A stretch of 64,000 nucleotides of DNA from Phascolarctobacterium sp. (GTDB taxonomy: Bacteria > Bacillota > Negativicutes > Acidaminococcales > Acidaminococcaceae). Of the stretch, positions 1 through 7,337 are shown one piece after another. The first letter of the stretch is position 1. Each line of letters opens with the position of its first letter. The notes under the pieces were generated by a model that had not been told where the DNA came from, ran no database searches, and saw nothing but the letters and a program-made list of their open reading frames with translations. The stretch lies in contig JAUNWI010000001.1 in assembly GCA_030540395.1 (NCBI GenBank), positions 1 to 64,000 of the forward strand, written 5' to 3'. Made by a program: the position numbers and the translations under genes.

Positions 1-340
1 GGTGTTCTCTTTTATTTTTATTTCCCGTTTTTCCTACAAAAACTTTACGCTAGCGCATCGAGCCCTTTTGCTCGGCGTCCTGACGGACGCGCGTCACGTA
101 TTTACACCAGTGCGTAATTTGTATGCCACGTTTCTACATGTTAGCTTTAGGCTATTAGTTTCTAATCAAGGGGCTTCGCCCCGTGAGCCAACTGCCCCAT
201 TTCTATGCCGCAATTGTGTTATATACTATACAAACTGGGCTAAATGGGCACAAAAAAATAGACACCCGCCCTGAGCGAATGTCCTGCTAAATTTTTGTTA
301 AAATAATAAAAAAATATCGTGCATTTTGGAAAATTGGTGT
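1..340. other. Gene-free start of window
   Basis: I find no convincing gene here. An open frame runs through most of it, but it has no ribosome binding site and a composition unlike a protein. Short hairpins are visible: GCGTCC-TGAC-GGACGC near 75-90 and GGGGC-TTC-GCCCC near 170-184. They could belong to a terminator or repeat of a gene that lies before the window. Confidence 0.4.
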
Positions 341-346
341 TATAAT
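338..346 (+). promoter_or_regulatory. Extended -10 promoter of the sigma-like gene
   Basis: TG-T-TATAAT is a perfect extended -10 element; no good -35 lies at the usual distance. Transcription would begin near 353, inside a short inverted repeat (GTTGGT at 351, ACCAAC at 363). The ATG at 345 overlaps this -10, so the true translation start must lie further downstream. Confidence 0.55.
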
Positions 347-1049
347 GTACGTTGGTTGGGGCACCAACCAGTTACGGTATGGAATTCCGGCTTACAGTGA
401 CTTCGAAAACGCAGCTGCTTTGTGTTTTTCAAAAGGAGTCTTAAAAATTACGAAGCATAATCATAAGCATAATTATACCCATTTTTCGGCTACGAAGACC
501 AAAAACATGGTGATGGGTATAAAAAATGGTGATCCCTTCTATTGCCTCATGGCCTACCATGACTATAAGCCCCTCATCCTCAAGGAAGCCTACAGAAGCC
601 ATGTCATTGCCTGCTTGGGCGAGGATGCGGAAAACATCGCCTGGCAAGCCTTCTTTGAATTCATCCACGGCTATCATGGCAACCAATACCGCCTGCTGCC
701 GGGCCTCATCCAAAAGTATCTTTACTTTGAACTGCTCCACAAGGTCTATCCCAGGACCTTTACCTCCGTGCAGGATGAAGCCATTCTGGATGTAACCGAT
801 GATGCTGGCAAAAGACTGGTGGACCCTGCTTACACCGATACCGCTTTGGAAAACATCCATGCCAACGAACATGTCCACTACCTGCTCAGCTGTCTATCTG
901 CCAAGCAAAAGGATATTATTCTCGCTACTGTAATCGGTCACGAAACGCTGAATGCATATAGCAAAAGAAATGGCATCGCCTTTACCGTCGCCTTTTTAAG
1001 ACAAAAAGCCGCCCTTAAAAAGATGCATCATCTACTGCAAACTGAATAA
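345..1049 (+). CDS. Small sigma-70-like regulator (UviA/SigO-type)
   Basis: 234 codons are open from the ATG at 345, but that ATG lies inside a -10 box. A strong AGGAG at 434-438 is followed 8 bases later by an ATT codon (447), and the next ATGs are at 507 and 513, so the start is unsettled. From about residue 62 the protein has the helical pattern of a sigma region 2 (a DPF-to-AYHDY helix, then a DAENIAWQAFFEFI segment). Residues 180-230 look like a region 4 helix-turn-helix. Small sigma-like factors of this kind drive bacteriocin or lysis genes in clostridia (UviA) and act with RsoA in Bacillus (SigO). Here the gene precedes an amidase and a YvrJ peptide, which fits control of that cassette. 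The family call is from pattern only. Confidence 0.5.
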   Translation: MYVGWGTNQLRYGIPAYSDFENAAALCFSKGVLKITKHNHKHNYTHFSATKTKNMVMGIKNGDPFYCLMAYHDYKPLILKEAYRSHVIACLGEDAENIAWQAFFEFIHGYHGNQYRLLPGLIQKYLYFELLHKVYPRTFTSVQDEAILDVTDDAGKRLVDPAYTDTALENIHANEHVHYLLSCLSAKQKDIILATVIGHETLNAYSKRNGIAFTVAFLRQKAALKKMHHLLQTE

Positions 1050-1061
1050 GGCTCAATAAGC

Positions 1062-1104
1062 AAAACACACCATGGGCTCAACCAGCTCGTGGTGTGTTTT
1101 TTAG
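1062..1104 (+). terminator. Intrinsic terminator after the sigma-like gene
   Basis: Arms AAAACACACCA and TGGTGTGTTTT enclose a 17-base loop and are followed by more T. It begins 13 bases after the stop codon. Confidence 0.85.
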
Positions 1105-1440
1105 GTTAGTATTACTATATAACTGTATTACATGCTCTACACACGGAATATATTTACTAAAGTAAATATATAACGATTTTAAGGGCAAGAAGAAAGGCCA
1201 GAGAAAAATTTAATAAAAAGAGATGGAAAGAAGAATCACTTTAATAATGGCACAAAACCGCCTTTTACTTATCATAGGGCGCGAGAAAATTTTTAAAAAT
1301 TTTTTGGGAGAGTATGATAAATAAACCGCCCTTTTTTGCCATTATTATAGTGAGAGGGTTGAAATAATATCACACCTGTTTTGCCGCACCCCCTCTCCCC
1401 CAAAGCGCACACCGGTTACCGCAAATAAGGATCGCGACAG
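1105..1440. other. AT-rich gap before the amidase
   Basis: No gene is seen. An AT-rich dyad (AAAATTTTTAAAAATTTT) lies at about 1287-1305. Inverted copies TAATAATGGCA and TGCCATTATTA lie near 1238 and 1338, each next to a direct AAACCGCC repeat. This arrangement could hold the control region of the amidase cassette, but no consensus promoter is clear. Confidence 0.4.
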
Positions 1441-1453
1441 AAAGGAAACAACC

Positions 1454-2077
1454 ATGCAAGTAACAAATCCCCCCAGCATCACCTCCCAAGAACTGCTCCT
1501 TTTGGCCCAACAAGCCCAAGGACAAATTCACCACCTGTACCTGCACTGGACCGCTGGCAGATATCACCAATACTTTGATGACTATCACCTGAACGTGGAC
1601 GAGGACGGACAGGTCTATCGCACCTGCGACTCCTTGACCCAGCGCAAGGCTCACACCTACAAGCGCAACTCCGGCAGCGTGGGTATCGCCCTATGCTGCG
1701 GCCTGGACGCCAGCTGGAACGCCACCCTGCCTAGCTTCGGCACCACGCCGCCCACCGCCAAGCAGCTCCAATCCATGGCCTGGATTGTGGCCATCATCTG
1801 CTCGGCCCTGGGCCTGCCCATCAACAGCGACACCGTCATGACCCACGGCGAAGCTGCCTACCGTGATGGCTATGGCCCCGGCAGCGGCGACCCCGAAACC
1901 CGCTGGGACCTGTTTTGGGTGCGGGATGAACTGGGGCAGTTCCACCAGGGCGGGGTGTTCCTGCGGGAGCTTGCACGACAATTTAGCACTAGATTAGTGC
2001 CCACCAAGCGCAGCAGCGCACCACAAAATGCTCCTACTCAGGAGGCACCCCTGCAGGTGCCCCTCTTTATGGAGTAA
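1454..2077 (+). CDS. N-acetylmuramoyl-L-alanine amidase (Amidase_2)
   Basis: This 207-residue zinc amidase should cut the bond between N-acetylmuramic acid and L-alanine in peptidoglycan. The HWTAGRY motif gives His31 and the VMTHGEAAY motif gives His131, the usual zinc ligands; Asp146 in the GDPETRWD segment is the likely third. There is no signal peptide, so export would need a holin-like partner, and a YvrJ peptide is encoded three genes later. The start follows GAAAGGAAACA with good spacing. The last 30 residues are a low-complexity Pro/Gln/Ala tail. The size and lack of a signal resemble phage and bacteriocin-release endolysins. It is not a typical cell-separation amidase, because no SH3, LysM or SPOR domain is present. 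Confidence 0.85.
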   Translation: MQVTNPPSITSQELLLLAQQAQGQIHHLYLHWTAGRYHQYFDDYHLNVDEDGQVYRTCDSLTQRKAHTYKRNSGSVGIALCCGLDASWNATLPSFGTTPPTAKQLQSMAWIVAIICSALGLPINSDTVMTHGEAAYRDGYGPGSGDPETRWDLFWVRDELGQFHQGGVFLRELARQFSTRLVPTKRSSAPQNAPTQEAPLQVPLFME

Positions 2078-2101
2078 GGTAACAACGAAAGGAGAATGAA
2101 C

Positions 2102-2329
2102 ATGGCAGTAGAAAAATCTCTGGCAAAACGCTCTATGGCGATTAATGTAAAGGATGGGGTGAATGCTGATGGCACCGACAAACTCAAAGCCTGCAACTAC
2201 GGCAAAATCAAAGAAGCAGCTTCTGTGGAAGACATTTTTGCAGTTGGCACTGCAATGGGTGGCCTCATGGCTAAGGAAGTAGTGGAAATCACCGTCACCG
2301 AAAAATCCACCCTGACTCAAGGGATGTAA
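2102..2329 (+). CDS. DUF1659 family small protein
   Basis: This 75-residue protein has the DUF1659 pattern: a short N-terminal strand, a central NYGKIKEAASVEDIFAVG segment and a C-terminal VVEITVTE strand. The start at 2102 is preferred over the ATG at 2096 because GGAG at 2091 sits 7 bases before it. DUF1659 genes commonly lie beside DUF2922 and YvrJ genes in Firmicutes, and both follow here. The family has no established function. The gene's 3' end and the ~30 bases after it are repeated, diverged, at 5157-5200, where they close a truncated ATPase gene. Confidence 0.75.
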   Translation: MAVEKSLAKRSMAINVKDGVNADGTDKLKACNYGKIKEAASVEDIFAVGTAMGGLMAKEVVEITVTEKSTLTQGM

Positions 2330-2353
2330 TTAGTGATAAGTGAATTTAGGAAA

Positions 2354-2515
2354 GTGCCTCCCCCACCGGGGGAGGTGGCAGTCGCGCAGTTCACTTCGCT
2401 TGGACTGCTTTTGCAATGCGACTGACGGAGAGGGGCAACGCTAAACAATTAAGTTAACGTTGGTCCCCTCTCAGTCAGCAAAGCTGACAGCTCCCCCCGT
2501 GGGGGAGCCTCTCCT
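2354..2515. repeat. Complete palindromic element, non-coding form
   Basis: The left half starts with a CTCCCCC/GGGGGAG hairpin and runs through a GGCAGTCGCGC...GCGACTGACGGAGAGGGG segment. About 30 unique bases separate it from the right half, CCCCTCTCAGTCAG... to GACAGCTCCCCCC/GGGGGAGCC. The halves are inverted copies of each other. The element sits between the DUF1659 and DUF2922 genes. Related copies occur at 5.2, 18.8-19.1, 23-24.4, 34.9, 36.4 and 46.4-46.6 kb. Confidence 0.85.
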
Positions 2516-2561
2516 ACTACCGTCTGATTTTGAGTATTAATAACCAAAGGAGGAATGCCTA

Positions 2562-2768
2562 ATGGAATTACAACTGGTCTTTAAATGCACCAATGGCAAA
2601 AAGCGCATTATCATCATCAACAACCCTCGCGAGGACGTAACCTTGGAGGAAGCTACCACCGTGATGCAGCTCATCATCGAGAAGAACATCTTTGATTCTT
2701 CCTACGGTGATTTGACTGAAATCGTGGAGGCTCGCATGCACACCTGCGAGTACAATGTGTTGCTGTAA
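2562..2768 (+). CDS. DUF2922 family small protein
   Basis: This 68-residue protein has the DUF2922 layout: an N-terminal LQLVFKCTNGKKRIIIINNPRED strand pair, a helix (VTLEEATTVMQLIIEKNIF) and a final AR...CEYNVLL strand. AAAGGAGGAATGCCTA gives a strong ribosome binding site. Its partner DUF1659 gene lies upstream, separated by a palindromic element, and a YvrJ gene follows 11 bases after the stop codon. Both small DUF proteins are widespread in Firmicutes and uncharacterised. The tight link to YvrJ suggests one operon. Confidence 0.8.
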   Translation: MELQLVFKCTNGKKRIIIINNPREDVTLEEATTVMQLIIEKNIFDSSYGDLTEIVEARMHTCEYNVLL

Positions 2769-2779
2769 GGTAAAATTCC

Positions 2780-2929
2780 ATGGACCTAGACCAAATGCTG
2801 ACGGCGGCTGCCAACTATGGCTTTCCCATGCTCGTATCCTGCTATTTGCTGGTGCGCATGGAAAACAAAATCGACAAGCTTTGCGCCAACATTGACGCTC
2901 TAACCCGAGTCATCGCAGCAGCCAAATAA
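2780..2929 (+). CDS. YvrJ family holin-like peptide
   Basis: This 49-residue peptide has one hydrophobic stretch (residues 14-25, GFPMLVSCYLLV), then a charged amphipathic helix, the pattern of the YvrJ family and of BhlA/UviB holin-like peptides. TAAGGTAAAA upstream is an acceptable ribosome binding site. In Bacillus subtilis yvrJ lies beside the sigO-rsoA sigma genes; here a sigma-like gene and an amidase lie in the same stretch. A membrane role, perhaps helping the amidase out of the cell, is inference. A second copy, cut off in its second half, starts at 5293. Confidence 0.75.
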   Translation: MDLDQMLTAAANYGFPMLVSCYLLVRMENKIDKLCANIDALTRVIAAAK

Positions 2930-2934
2930 ACACC

Positions 2935-2970
2935 AAAAGCCCCTGTAGCCAGCGCTGCAGGGGCTTTTGC
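2935..2970 (+). terminator. Terminator of the YvrJ cassette
   Basis: AAAAGCCCCTGTAGC pairs with GCTGCAGGGGCTTTT across a 4-base loop, 6 bases after the yvrJ stop. It can work in both directions. Confidence 0.85.
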
Positions 2971-3009
2971 ACATGCATTATTCTATTGATTTACTCCATA
3001 AAAATCAAA

Positions 3010-3276
3010 TTCCTTCCTTTATATATGCGCATTGAACAGAAGGGGTAAAATTCCAAGTTCCTTCCTTTATATATGTCATACTCACCTTCACCTACATGTA
3101 CAGAAACGAGCAATAACCCAACTTTCTTCCTTTATATATACGCGCTATACTCTCCTTCATCTAAATGTACAGAAACAAGCATATTATTCAACTTCCTTCC
3201 TTTATATATATTACATTCACCGTTCTGTTCATGTACAAAATGAGCAACAATCCAACTTTCTTCCTTTATATATACA
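3010..3276. repeat. Tandem ~65-bp repeats with CTTCCTTTATATATA core
   Basis: The 15-base core recurs five times, near 3013, 3061, 3126, 3196 and 3260, with spacings of 48, 65, 70 and 64 bases. Three units also share an ATGTACAGAAACGAGCA-like segment. On the minus strand the core reads TATATATAAAGGAAG. The same string occurs in the plus direction at about 3859 and 6964. The array fills the gap between the YvrJ terminator and the nuclease gene. Confidence 0.8.
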
Positions 3277-3323
3277 CGTCTCACGCCTCTTCCCCATTCC
3301 CTATTTTCAGAAAGGAGTACACC

Positions 3324-3827
3324 ATGCACCACAAACCATCCATATTAATAACCATCACCCTTCTCCTCCTTGTCCTCATCTGCGCCACCATCTGCCACAG
3401 CTCCGGCCCCACCTACTCCGGCGAAGTGGTCTCCATCATCGATGGTGACACCATCCACGTGAGGGAATATGCCACCAAAGAGCTACACAAGGTTCGTCTT
3501 GCCGGTATCGATGCTCCGGAGCTGGACCAGCCCTACGGCCCCAACGCCAAAGCAGCTCCGGAAGCCATCTTGAAATACCACACAGTGCAGGTCCAAGTGC
3601 AGGCCAACGATAAATACCAAAGAGAAATCGCTACCGTCTCATCCAAGGGCGCGGACATCAGCGCCTTCATGCTGCGCTACGGCTTCGCCTGGCATTATAA
3701 GCATTTTAATAGCTCCACCCTTTATGCCCAACTAGAACACCTCGCCCGCAGTGAACACTTGGGCCTTTGGGAGTATGAGGGTAATGTTCCTCCTTGGGTT
3801 TGGAGGAAGAGGAAGATAACAAGGTAA
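3324..3827 (+). CDS. Secreted thermonuclease (SNase-like)
   Basis: This 167-residue staphylococcal-nuclease-like enzyme cuts DNA or RNA with calcium. Residues 5-25 form a strong hydrophobic signal or anchor. The catalytic pattern is complete: DGDTI at 40-44, RLAGIDAPE with Arg58 and Glu66, Arg100 in DKYQRE, and a closing GLWE. AAAGGAG lies 6 bases before ATG 3324; longer open frames upstream run through tandem repeats and are not credible. The DKYQR in place of the usual DKYGR is a small deviation. The last coding bases and the ~45 bases after the stop match the 3' end of the ATPase gene at 6928-6978, so a recombination joint lies at or near this stop codon. Confidence 0.9.
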   Translation: MHHKPSILITITLLLLVLICATICHSSGPTYSGEVVSIIDGDTIHVREYATKELHKVRLAGIDAPELDQPYGPNAKAAPEAILKYHTVQVQVQANDKYQREIATVSSKGADISAFMLRYGFAWHYKHFNSSTLYAQLEHLARSEHLGLWEYEGNVPPWVWRKRKITR

Positions 3828-3872
3828 TACCAATTGCTTAAATCTAATTCAATAGTGTATATATAAAGGAGA
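3822..3872 (+). repeat. Remnant of an ATPase gene 3' end
   Basis: This ~50-bp block (AAGGTAATACCAATTGCTTA through GTGTATATATAAAGGA) is nearly identical to 6928-6978. There it encodes the last eight residues and downstream region of the DUF4143 ATPase. Here it overlaps the nuclease stop codon and is not in an ATPase frame. Confidence 0.8.
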
Positions 3873-3962
3873 TTTTTTTATTAACCAAAAACTAAAGGCA
3901 GCTATATCAAAATACTGTTATAAATGGTATAATATAGATGAATGAAAGAAAGGAGTTTCATC

Positions 3963-5177
3963 ATGGGCAAGTACCTCAATATTGGTTTGGATGGTTTTGC
4001 AAGCCTAAGGAATGGAAATTACATAGATAAATCCATGTTAATTTCTTATATCAACGACAATCTCAATACCCCGGACAACCTGATATGCGTAAGTCGTCCA
4101 CGTCGCTTCGGTAAGTCTTCCGCTATCAAGATGCTTGCCGCATATTTTGACTGCACAGTCAATTCCCATAGTCTCTTTGATGACCTCCTTATCAGCAAAA
4201 CACAAGCTTATAGTAAATTTATTAATAGCTATAATGTAATCTGTCTTGACATTACCTGGTTCATAACAATCTCAAACGACATTAATAATGTAATTGATGT
4301 TCTCCAAAAAGAAGTAACAGATGAGCTTGCCAAAGCTTTTCCAAGTGTAAAACGAAGCTTTTCTCTTCCTGAAATGATTGCCGATATAGCAGAACAAACC
4401 GGGACAAAATTTATTATCCTAATCGATGAATGGGATGCTCTATTTAGAGAGGCTAAAAACAACATAGAATTACAAAAATCATATATTAAAATGCTGAGAG
4501 GACTCTTTAAAAATACCCATACAGACAAAAGTATCGCAGCCGCTTATATGACAGGAATACTTCCTATCAAAAAATACGGCACTGAATCTGCCTTAAATAA
4601 CTTCGACGAATTCACTATGATCAATCCAGCTCCCCTTAGTCAATACATAGGATTCACAGAGGAAGAAGTCAAAAGCCTTTGCGAAAAGCATTCTATGGAT
4701 TTTTCTTCTATGAAAAACTGGTATGATGGCTATGTTTTTGGGAACCTTCACATCTACAATCCTAAATCTGTTCTGGATGCTATTAAGAGGCAATCTTTTA
4801 GTAGCTATTGGACACAAACAGAAACATACGAAAGTCTCAAGCATTATATCAATATGAACTTTGACGGTCTTAAGCTAGCAGTTCTATTTATGCTTGAAGG
4901 CGGTCGATGCAATATTATAACAAGAAAATTCCAAAACGATATAATAAATATCAACAGCAAAGACGATGTGCTGACCCTCCTCGTTCATTTAGGATATCTG
5001 GCGTTCGATAACAACACCGATGAAGTATATATCCCCAACAAAGAAATAGAAGCTGAATTCCGCAATGTACTGGAAGAAAGTGATTGGCATATTGTAGCTG
5101 GTACTGTCAATAGTTTTGCGCAATTTTTTTCTTGTTCAATAGACATGGCAGTTCAAGCCTTGCCTCAAGGGATGTAA
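3963..5177 (+). CDS. AAA-ATPase-like protein, C-terminally truncated
   Basis: This 404-residue protein has an N-terminal P-loop ATPase: the Walker A-like SRPRRFGKS at 44-52 and the Walker B region LIDEWDAL at 153-160. It fits the AAA-ATPase_like family (PF09820), whose members usually run past 500 residues and end in a PD-(D/E)XK nuclease-like domain. That domain is missing. The protein ends in LPQGM followed by a stretch matching the 3' end of the DUF1659 gene at 2311-2355. The start at 3963 follows AAAGGAG by 8 bases, and an extended -10 (TGGTATAAT) lies at 3925-3933. The joint looks like a deletion or recombination between cassettes. The product may be inactive. Confidence 0.7.
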   Translation: MGKYLNIGLDGFASLRNGNYIDKSMLISYINDNLNTPDNLICVSRPRRFGKSSAIKMLAAYFDCTVNSHSLFDDLLISKTQAYSKFINSYNVICLDITWFITISNDINNVIDVLQKEVTDELAKAFPSVKRSFSLPEMIADIAEQTGTKFIILIDEWDALFREAKNNIELQKSYIKMLRGLFKNTHTDKSIAAAYMTGILPIKKYGTESALNNFDEFTMINPAPLSQYIGFTEEEVKSLCEKHSMDFSSMKNWYDGYVFGNLHIYNPKSVLDAIKRQSFSSYWTQTETYESLKHYINMNFDGLKLAVLFMLEGGRCNIITRKFQNDIININSKDDVLTLLVHLGYLAFDNNTDEVYIPNKEIEAEFRNVLEESDWHIVAGTVNSFAQFFSCSIDMAVQALPQGM

Positions 5178-5388
5178 CCACTGATAAGTAGATTTAGGCT
5201 TAAAGCTAACCTTTGTCCTCCCTCTTTGAGGGAGGTGGATGCGAGCTTGCGAGCAGACGGAGGGAGTTTTCTACCAAGGAAGGATGAACAATATGTACCT
5301 CGCTCAAATACTGACTGCGGCTGCCAAGTATGGTTTCCCCATTATCGTGTCCTGCTACCTGCTGGTGCGCGAGGAAGAAGTAAATAGC
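5157..5388 (+). pseudogene. Remains of a second DUF1659-YvrJ cassette
   Basis: Bases 5157-5200 match the last codons and downstream flank of the DUF1659 gene. Bases 5216-5265 are half of a palindromic element. From ATG 5293 the reading MYLAQILTAAAKYGF and VSCYLLVREEE copies the first half of the YvrJ peptide. The match stops after about 28 residues, and the frame then runs through a terminator hairpin and further non-homologous sequence. No DUF2922 gene remains. The cassette was therefore once present twice, and this copy has collapsed. Confidence 0.75.
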
Positions 5389-5390
5389 AA

Positions 5391-5437
5391 AAATCCGACT
5401 AATCTAACATTCAACAATAGATTAGTCGGATTTTTTT
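5391..5437 (+). terminator. Strong intrinsic terminator
   Basis: AAATCCGACTAATCTA and TAGATTAGTCGGATTT form a perfect 16-bp stem with an 11-base loop and a T run. It lies just after the broken YvrJ copy. Confidence 0.9.
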
Positions 5438-5660
5438 ATGAATACTCCTATATTACAACAGAATCCTGCTCTCAGTTTCTTCATTTTTTGAAAGTCCCCA
5501 CGTTATATCACTCTTTGAATTTCTTGAAAAGGGCCTATTTTACAGGGTTTCCAGCCACACTCATCTTTTCAAGCCATTCTCCACTTTCAAAAATTAAAAT
5601 TTTTTCATTTTTCGAAAGTGGTCAAGCGGTCATCTATCTAGGCCATTTTTAAACAAAAAC
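5438..5660. other. Non-coding gap with one hairpin
   Basis: No supported gene. One long hairpin is visible near 5580-5622 (CCACTTTC ... GAAAGTGG with A/T-rich inner arms). The open frame across this stretch continues from the broken YvrJ copy and shows no protein-like pattern. Confidence 0.5.
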
Positions 5661-5663
5661 ATC

Positions 5664-5692
5664 TTGCAATAACTGTAAAAATCGACTATTAT
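5664..5692 (+). promoter_or_regulatory. Promoter of the DUF4143 ATPase
   Basis: TTGCAA and TATTAT are separated by exactly 17 bases, about 40 bases before the start codon. Arms TCGACT and AGTCGA flank the -10 and could form an operator or hairpin. Confidence 0.6.
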
Positions 5693-5731
5693 ATTATTAG
5701 ATATTAAATCAGTCGAAAAAGAGGAGTGCTT

Positions 5732-6955
5732 ATGTACGTAAATCGTCACTTAGAGACAGTTTTACAAAAGGCTAGTAAGATGTTTGGCGCTGTTTTAGTA
5801 ACCGGACCGCGTCAGGTAGGAAAGACAACGCTGTTGCGCAATTTTTCTAGAGGTGCTGCTTACGTAACCTTGGATGATCCCATGCAGCTTCACGCAGCCA
5901 TCGAAGAACCATCTACCTTTTTCAAGGATAATGATCCCCCTGTATTTGTGGATGAAATCCAATATGCACCTAACTTATTTCCTTACATCAAAATGCAGGT
6001 GGATGAAAAGCAGGGCAAGGGCTTGTTTTATCTGTCAGGCTCCCAGCAATTCAAGCTCATGAAAAATGTGGGAGAATCCTTAGCGGGTCGCTTGGGCGTA
6101 TTGAATCTTTTGGGCTTTTCCATGCGTGAATACCAAAAAAGCAGCTTCAACGAAGCCTTTCTGCCTACGCAAGAATATTTTGCGCGTCGCAAGGCTGAAC
6201 TCAAGCCTTTAAGCTATGACGAGCTTTGGAAGCTTATTCATCGGGGCAGCATGCCGGACTTGTTGCTCAACGAGGATTATGATTGGCAGCTTTTTTATGC
6301 TTCTTATGTCAAAACATATATCGAACGTGATGTGCGCGAGCTGACACAGGTTGGCGATGAAGTGAAATTTATCAAGTTCATGATTGCGACAGCTAGCGTC
6401 ACCGGACAGCTGCTTAATTTAACTTCTCTTGCTAGAGATGTTGGCATCAGTGTTACGACTGCGGAAAGATGGCTCTCGATTTTGGTAACCAGCAATATTG
6501 TCTATTTGCTCAAGCCCTATGCCAATAATGTTTTAAAGCGTGCAGTCAAAACGCCCAAGCTCTACTTCTTGGACACTGGCTTAGCCGCCTATCTGACAAA
6601 ATGGACTACAGCTGCTGTTTTGAAAAATGGTGCTATGGCGGGTGCCTTCTTCGAAACCTTTGTCATAGCAGAAATCATCAAGAGCTATTATAACCAAGGT
6701 ATTGCCGAGCCCCCATTGTATTTTTATCGAGACAAGGAGCAGCAGGAAATCGATTTGCTCATCGAGGATAATGGTGTTTTATATCCCTTGGAGATGAAAA
6801 AGCATGCGGACCCCAAAGTCTCCGATACCAAAGCTTTTGCTGTATTGGATAGCATCCCGGGAATACAGCGCGGTTGCGGTGGCGTGATTTGCACCTATGA
6901 TAAGCTAGTCACGCTGAAGGATAATGACAAGGTAATACCAATTGCTTACATCTAA
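5732..6955 (+). CDS. AAA_14/DUF4143 family ATPase
   Basis: This 407-residue P-loop protein has Walker A GPRQVGKTT at 25-33 and Walker B VFVDEIQ at 71-77, with an LSGSQQ sensor-like segment, as in the AAA_14 family. The second half matches the DUF4143 domain. Near residues 340-360, EIDLLIED...LYPLEMKK has the spacing of a PD-(D/E)XK nuclease site (Asp, then Glu-x-Lys). GAGGAG lies 6 bases before ATG 5732. Members are common in gut anaerobes and are often annotated only as ATPases; a DNA-related role is likely but unproven. Its 3' end is duplicated after the nuclease gene at 3822-3872. Confidence 0.8.
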   Translation: MYVNRHLETVLQKASKMFGAVLVTGPRQVGKTTLLRNFSRGAAYVTLDDPMQLHAAIEEPSTFFKDNDPPVFVDEIQYAPNLFPYIKMQVDEKQGKGLFYLSGSQQFKLMKNVGESLAGRLGVLNLLGFSMREYQKSSFNEAFLPTQEYFARRKAELKPLSYDELWKLIHRGSMPDLLLNEDYDWQLFYASYVKTYIERDVRELTQVGDEVKFIKFMIATASVTGQLLNLTSLARDVGISVTTAERWLSILVTSNIVYLLKPYANNVLKRAVKTPKLYFLDTGLAAYLTKWTTAAVLKNGAMAGAFFETFVIAEIIKSYYNQGIAEPPLYFYRDKEQQEIDLLIEDNGVLYPLEMKKHADPKVSDTKAFAVLDSIPGIQRGCGGVICTYDKLVTLKDNDKVIPIAYI

Positions 6956-6980
6956 TTCAATAGTGTATATATAAAGGAAG

Positions 6981-7030
6981 AAAATCGCTCTAAGGGTCGT
7001 GAAGTTCACTATCCCCTAGAGCGATTTTTT
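6981..7030. terminator. Bidirectional terminator, CCTAGAG family
   Basis: AAAATCGCTCTAAGGG pairs with CCCCTAGAGCGATTTT around an inner GTGAA/TTCAC stem, with T runs on both sides. It can end the ATPase transcript and the minus-strand genes. Related hairpins lie at 10497-10556 and 12853-12921. Confidence 0.85.
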
Positions 7031-7063
7031 ATGAACACAAATCGGTCACTTGTATAGCTTTCT

Positions 7064-7279
7064 CTACTCCATATATTTTACATTATTTCTGTAAAGTTTA
7101 GTAACTTTAAAAGCCTCTATATCATCCATATTCGTTTTCACAAGTTCATCTTTGGAAAAATGTGCATAATTTGTAGGCCTGTGCAAATCAATGATATGAA
7201 TTCCATCACCTTTTCTAAAAAAAGCATACCCCTGTACAATTACTTCTGCTTCATCTGCCAATTTTTCGATATCAACCAT
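7064..7279 (-). CDS. Small hypothetical protein
   Basis: This 71-residue protein is not recognised. It is acidic at the N-terminus (VDIEKLADEAEVIVQG), has a GIHIIDLHRPTNYAHFSKDELV centre and ends with a short basic stretch. A GGAGG (rc of 7286-7290) sits 6 bases before the start, so it is probably translated. It lies 58 bases downstream of the tandem paralogue operon, in the same direction, and may be the last gene of that operon. It has no transmembrane segment. Confidence 0.6.
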   Translation of the reverse strand: MVDIEKLADEAEVIVQGYAFFRKGDGIHIIDLHRPTNYAHFSKDELVKTNMDDIEAFKVTKLYRNNVKYME

Positions 7280-7337
7280 TATTTACCTCCAACATATGAA
7301 TATACACGGAATGTTTAATATTTTATTAATCATACTC

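Noticed and set aside
2-274. Open frame at the very start of the window
   Set aside because: No ribosome binding site, no family pattern, and it crosses several short hairpins.
3010-3276. Possible CRISPR array
   Set aside because: The repeats are short and unevenly spaced, the spacers are similar to each other, and no cas genes are near.
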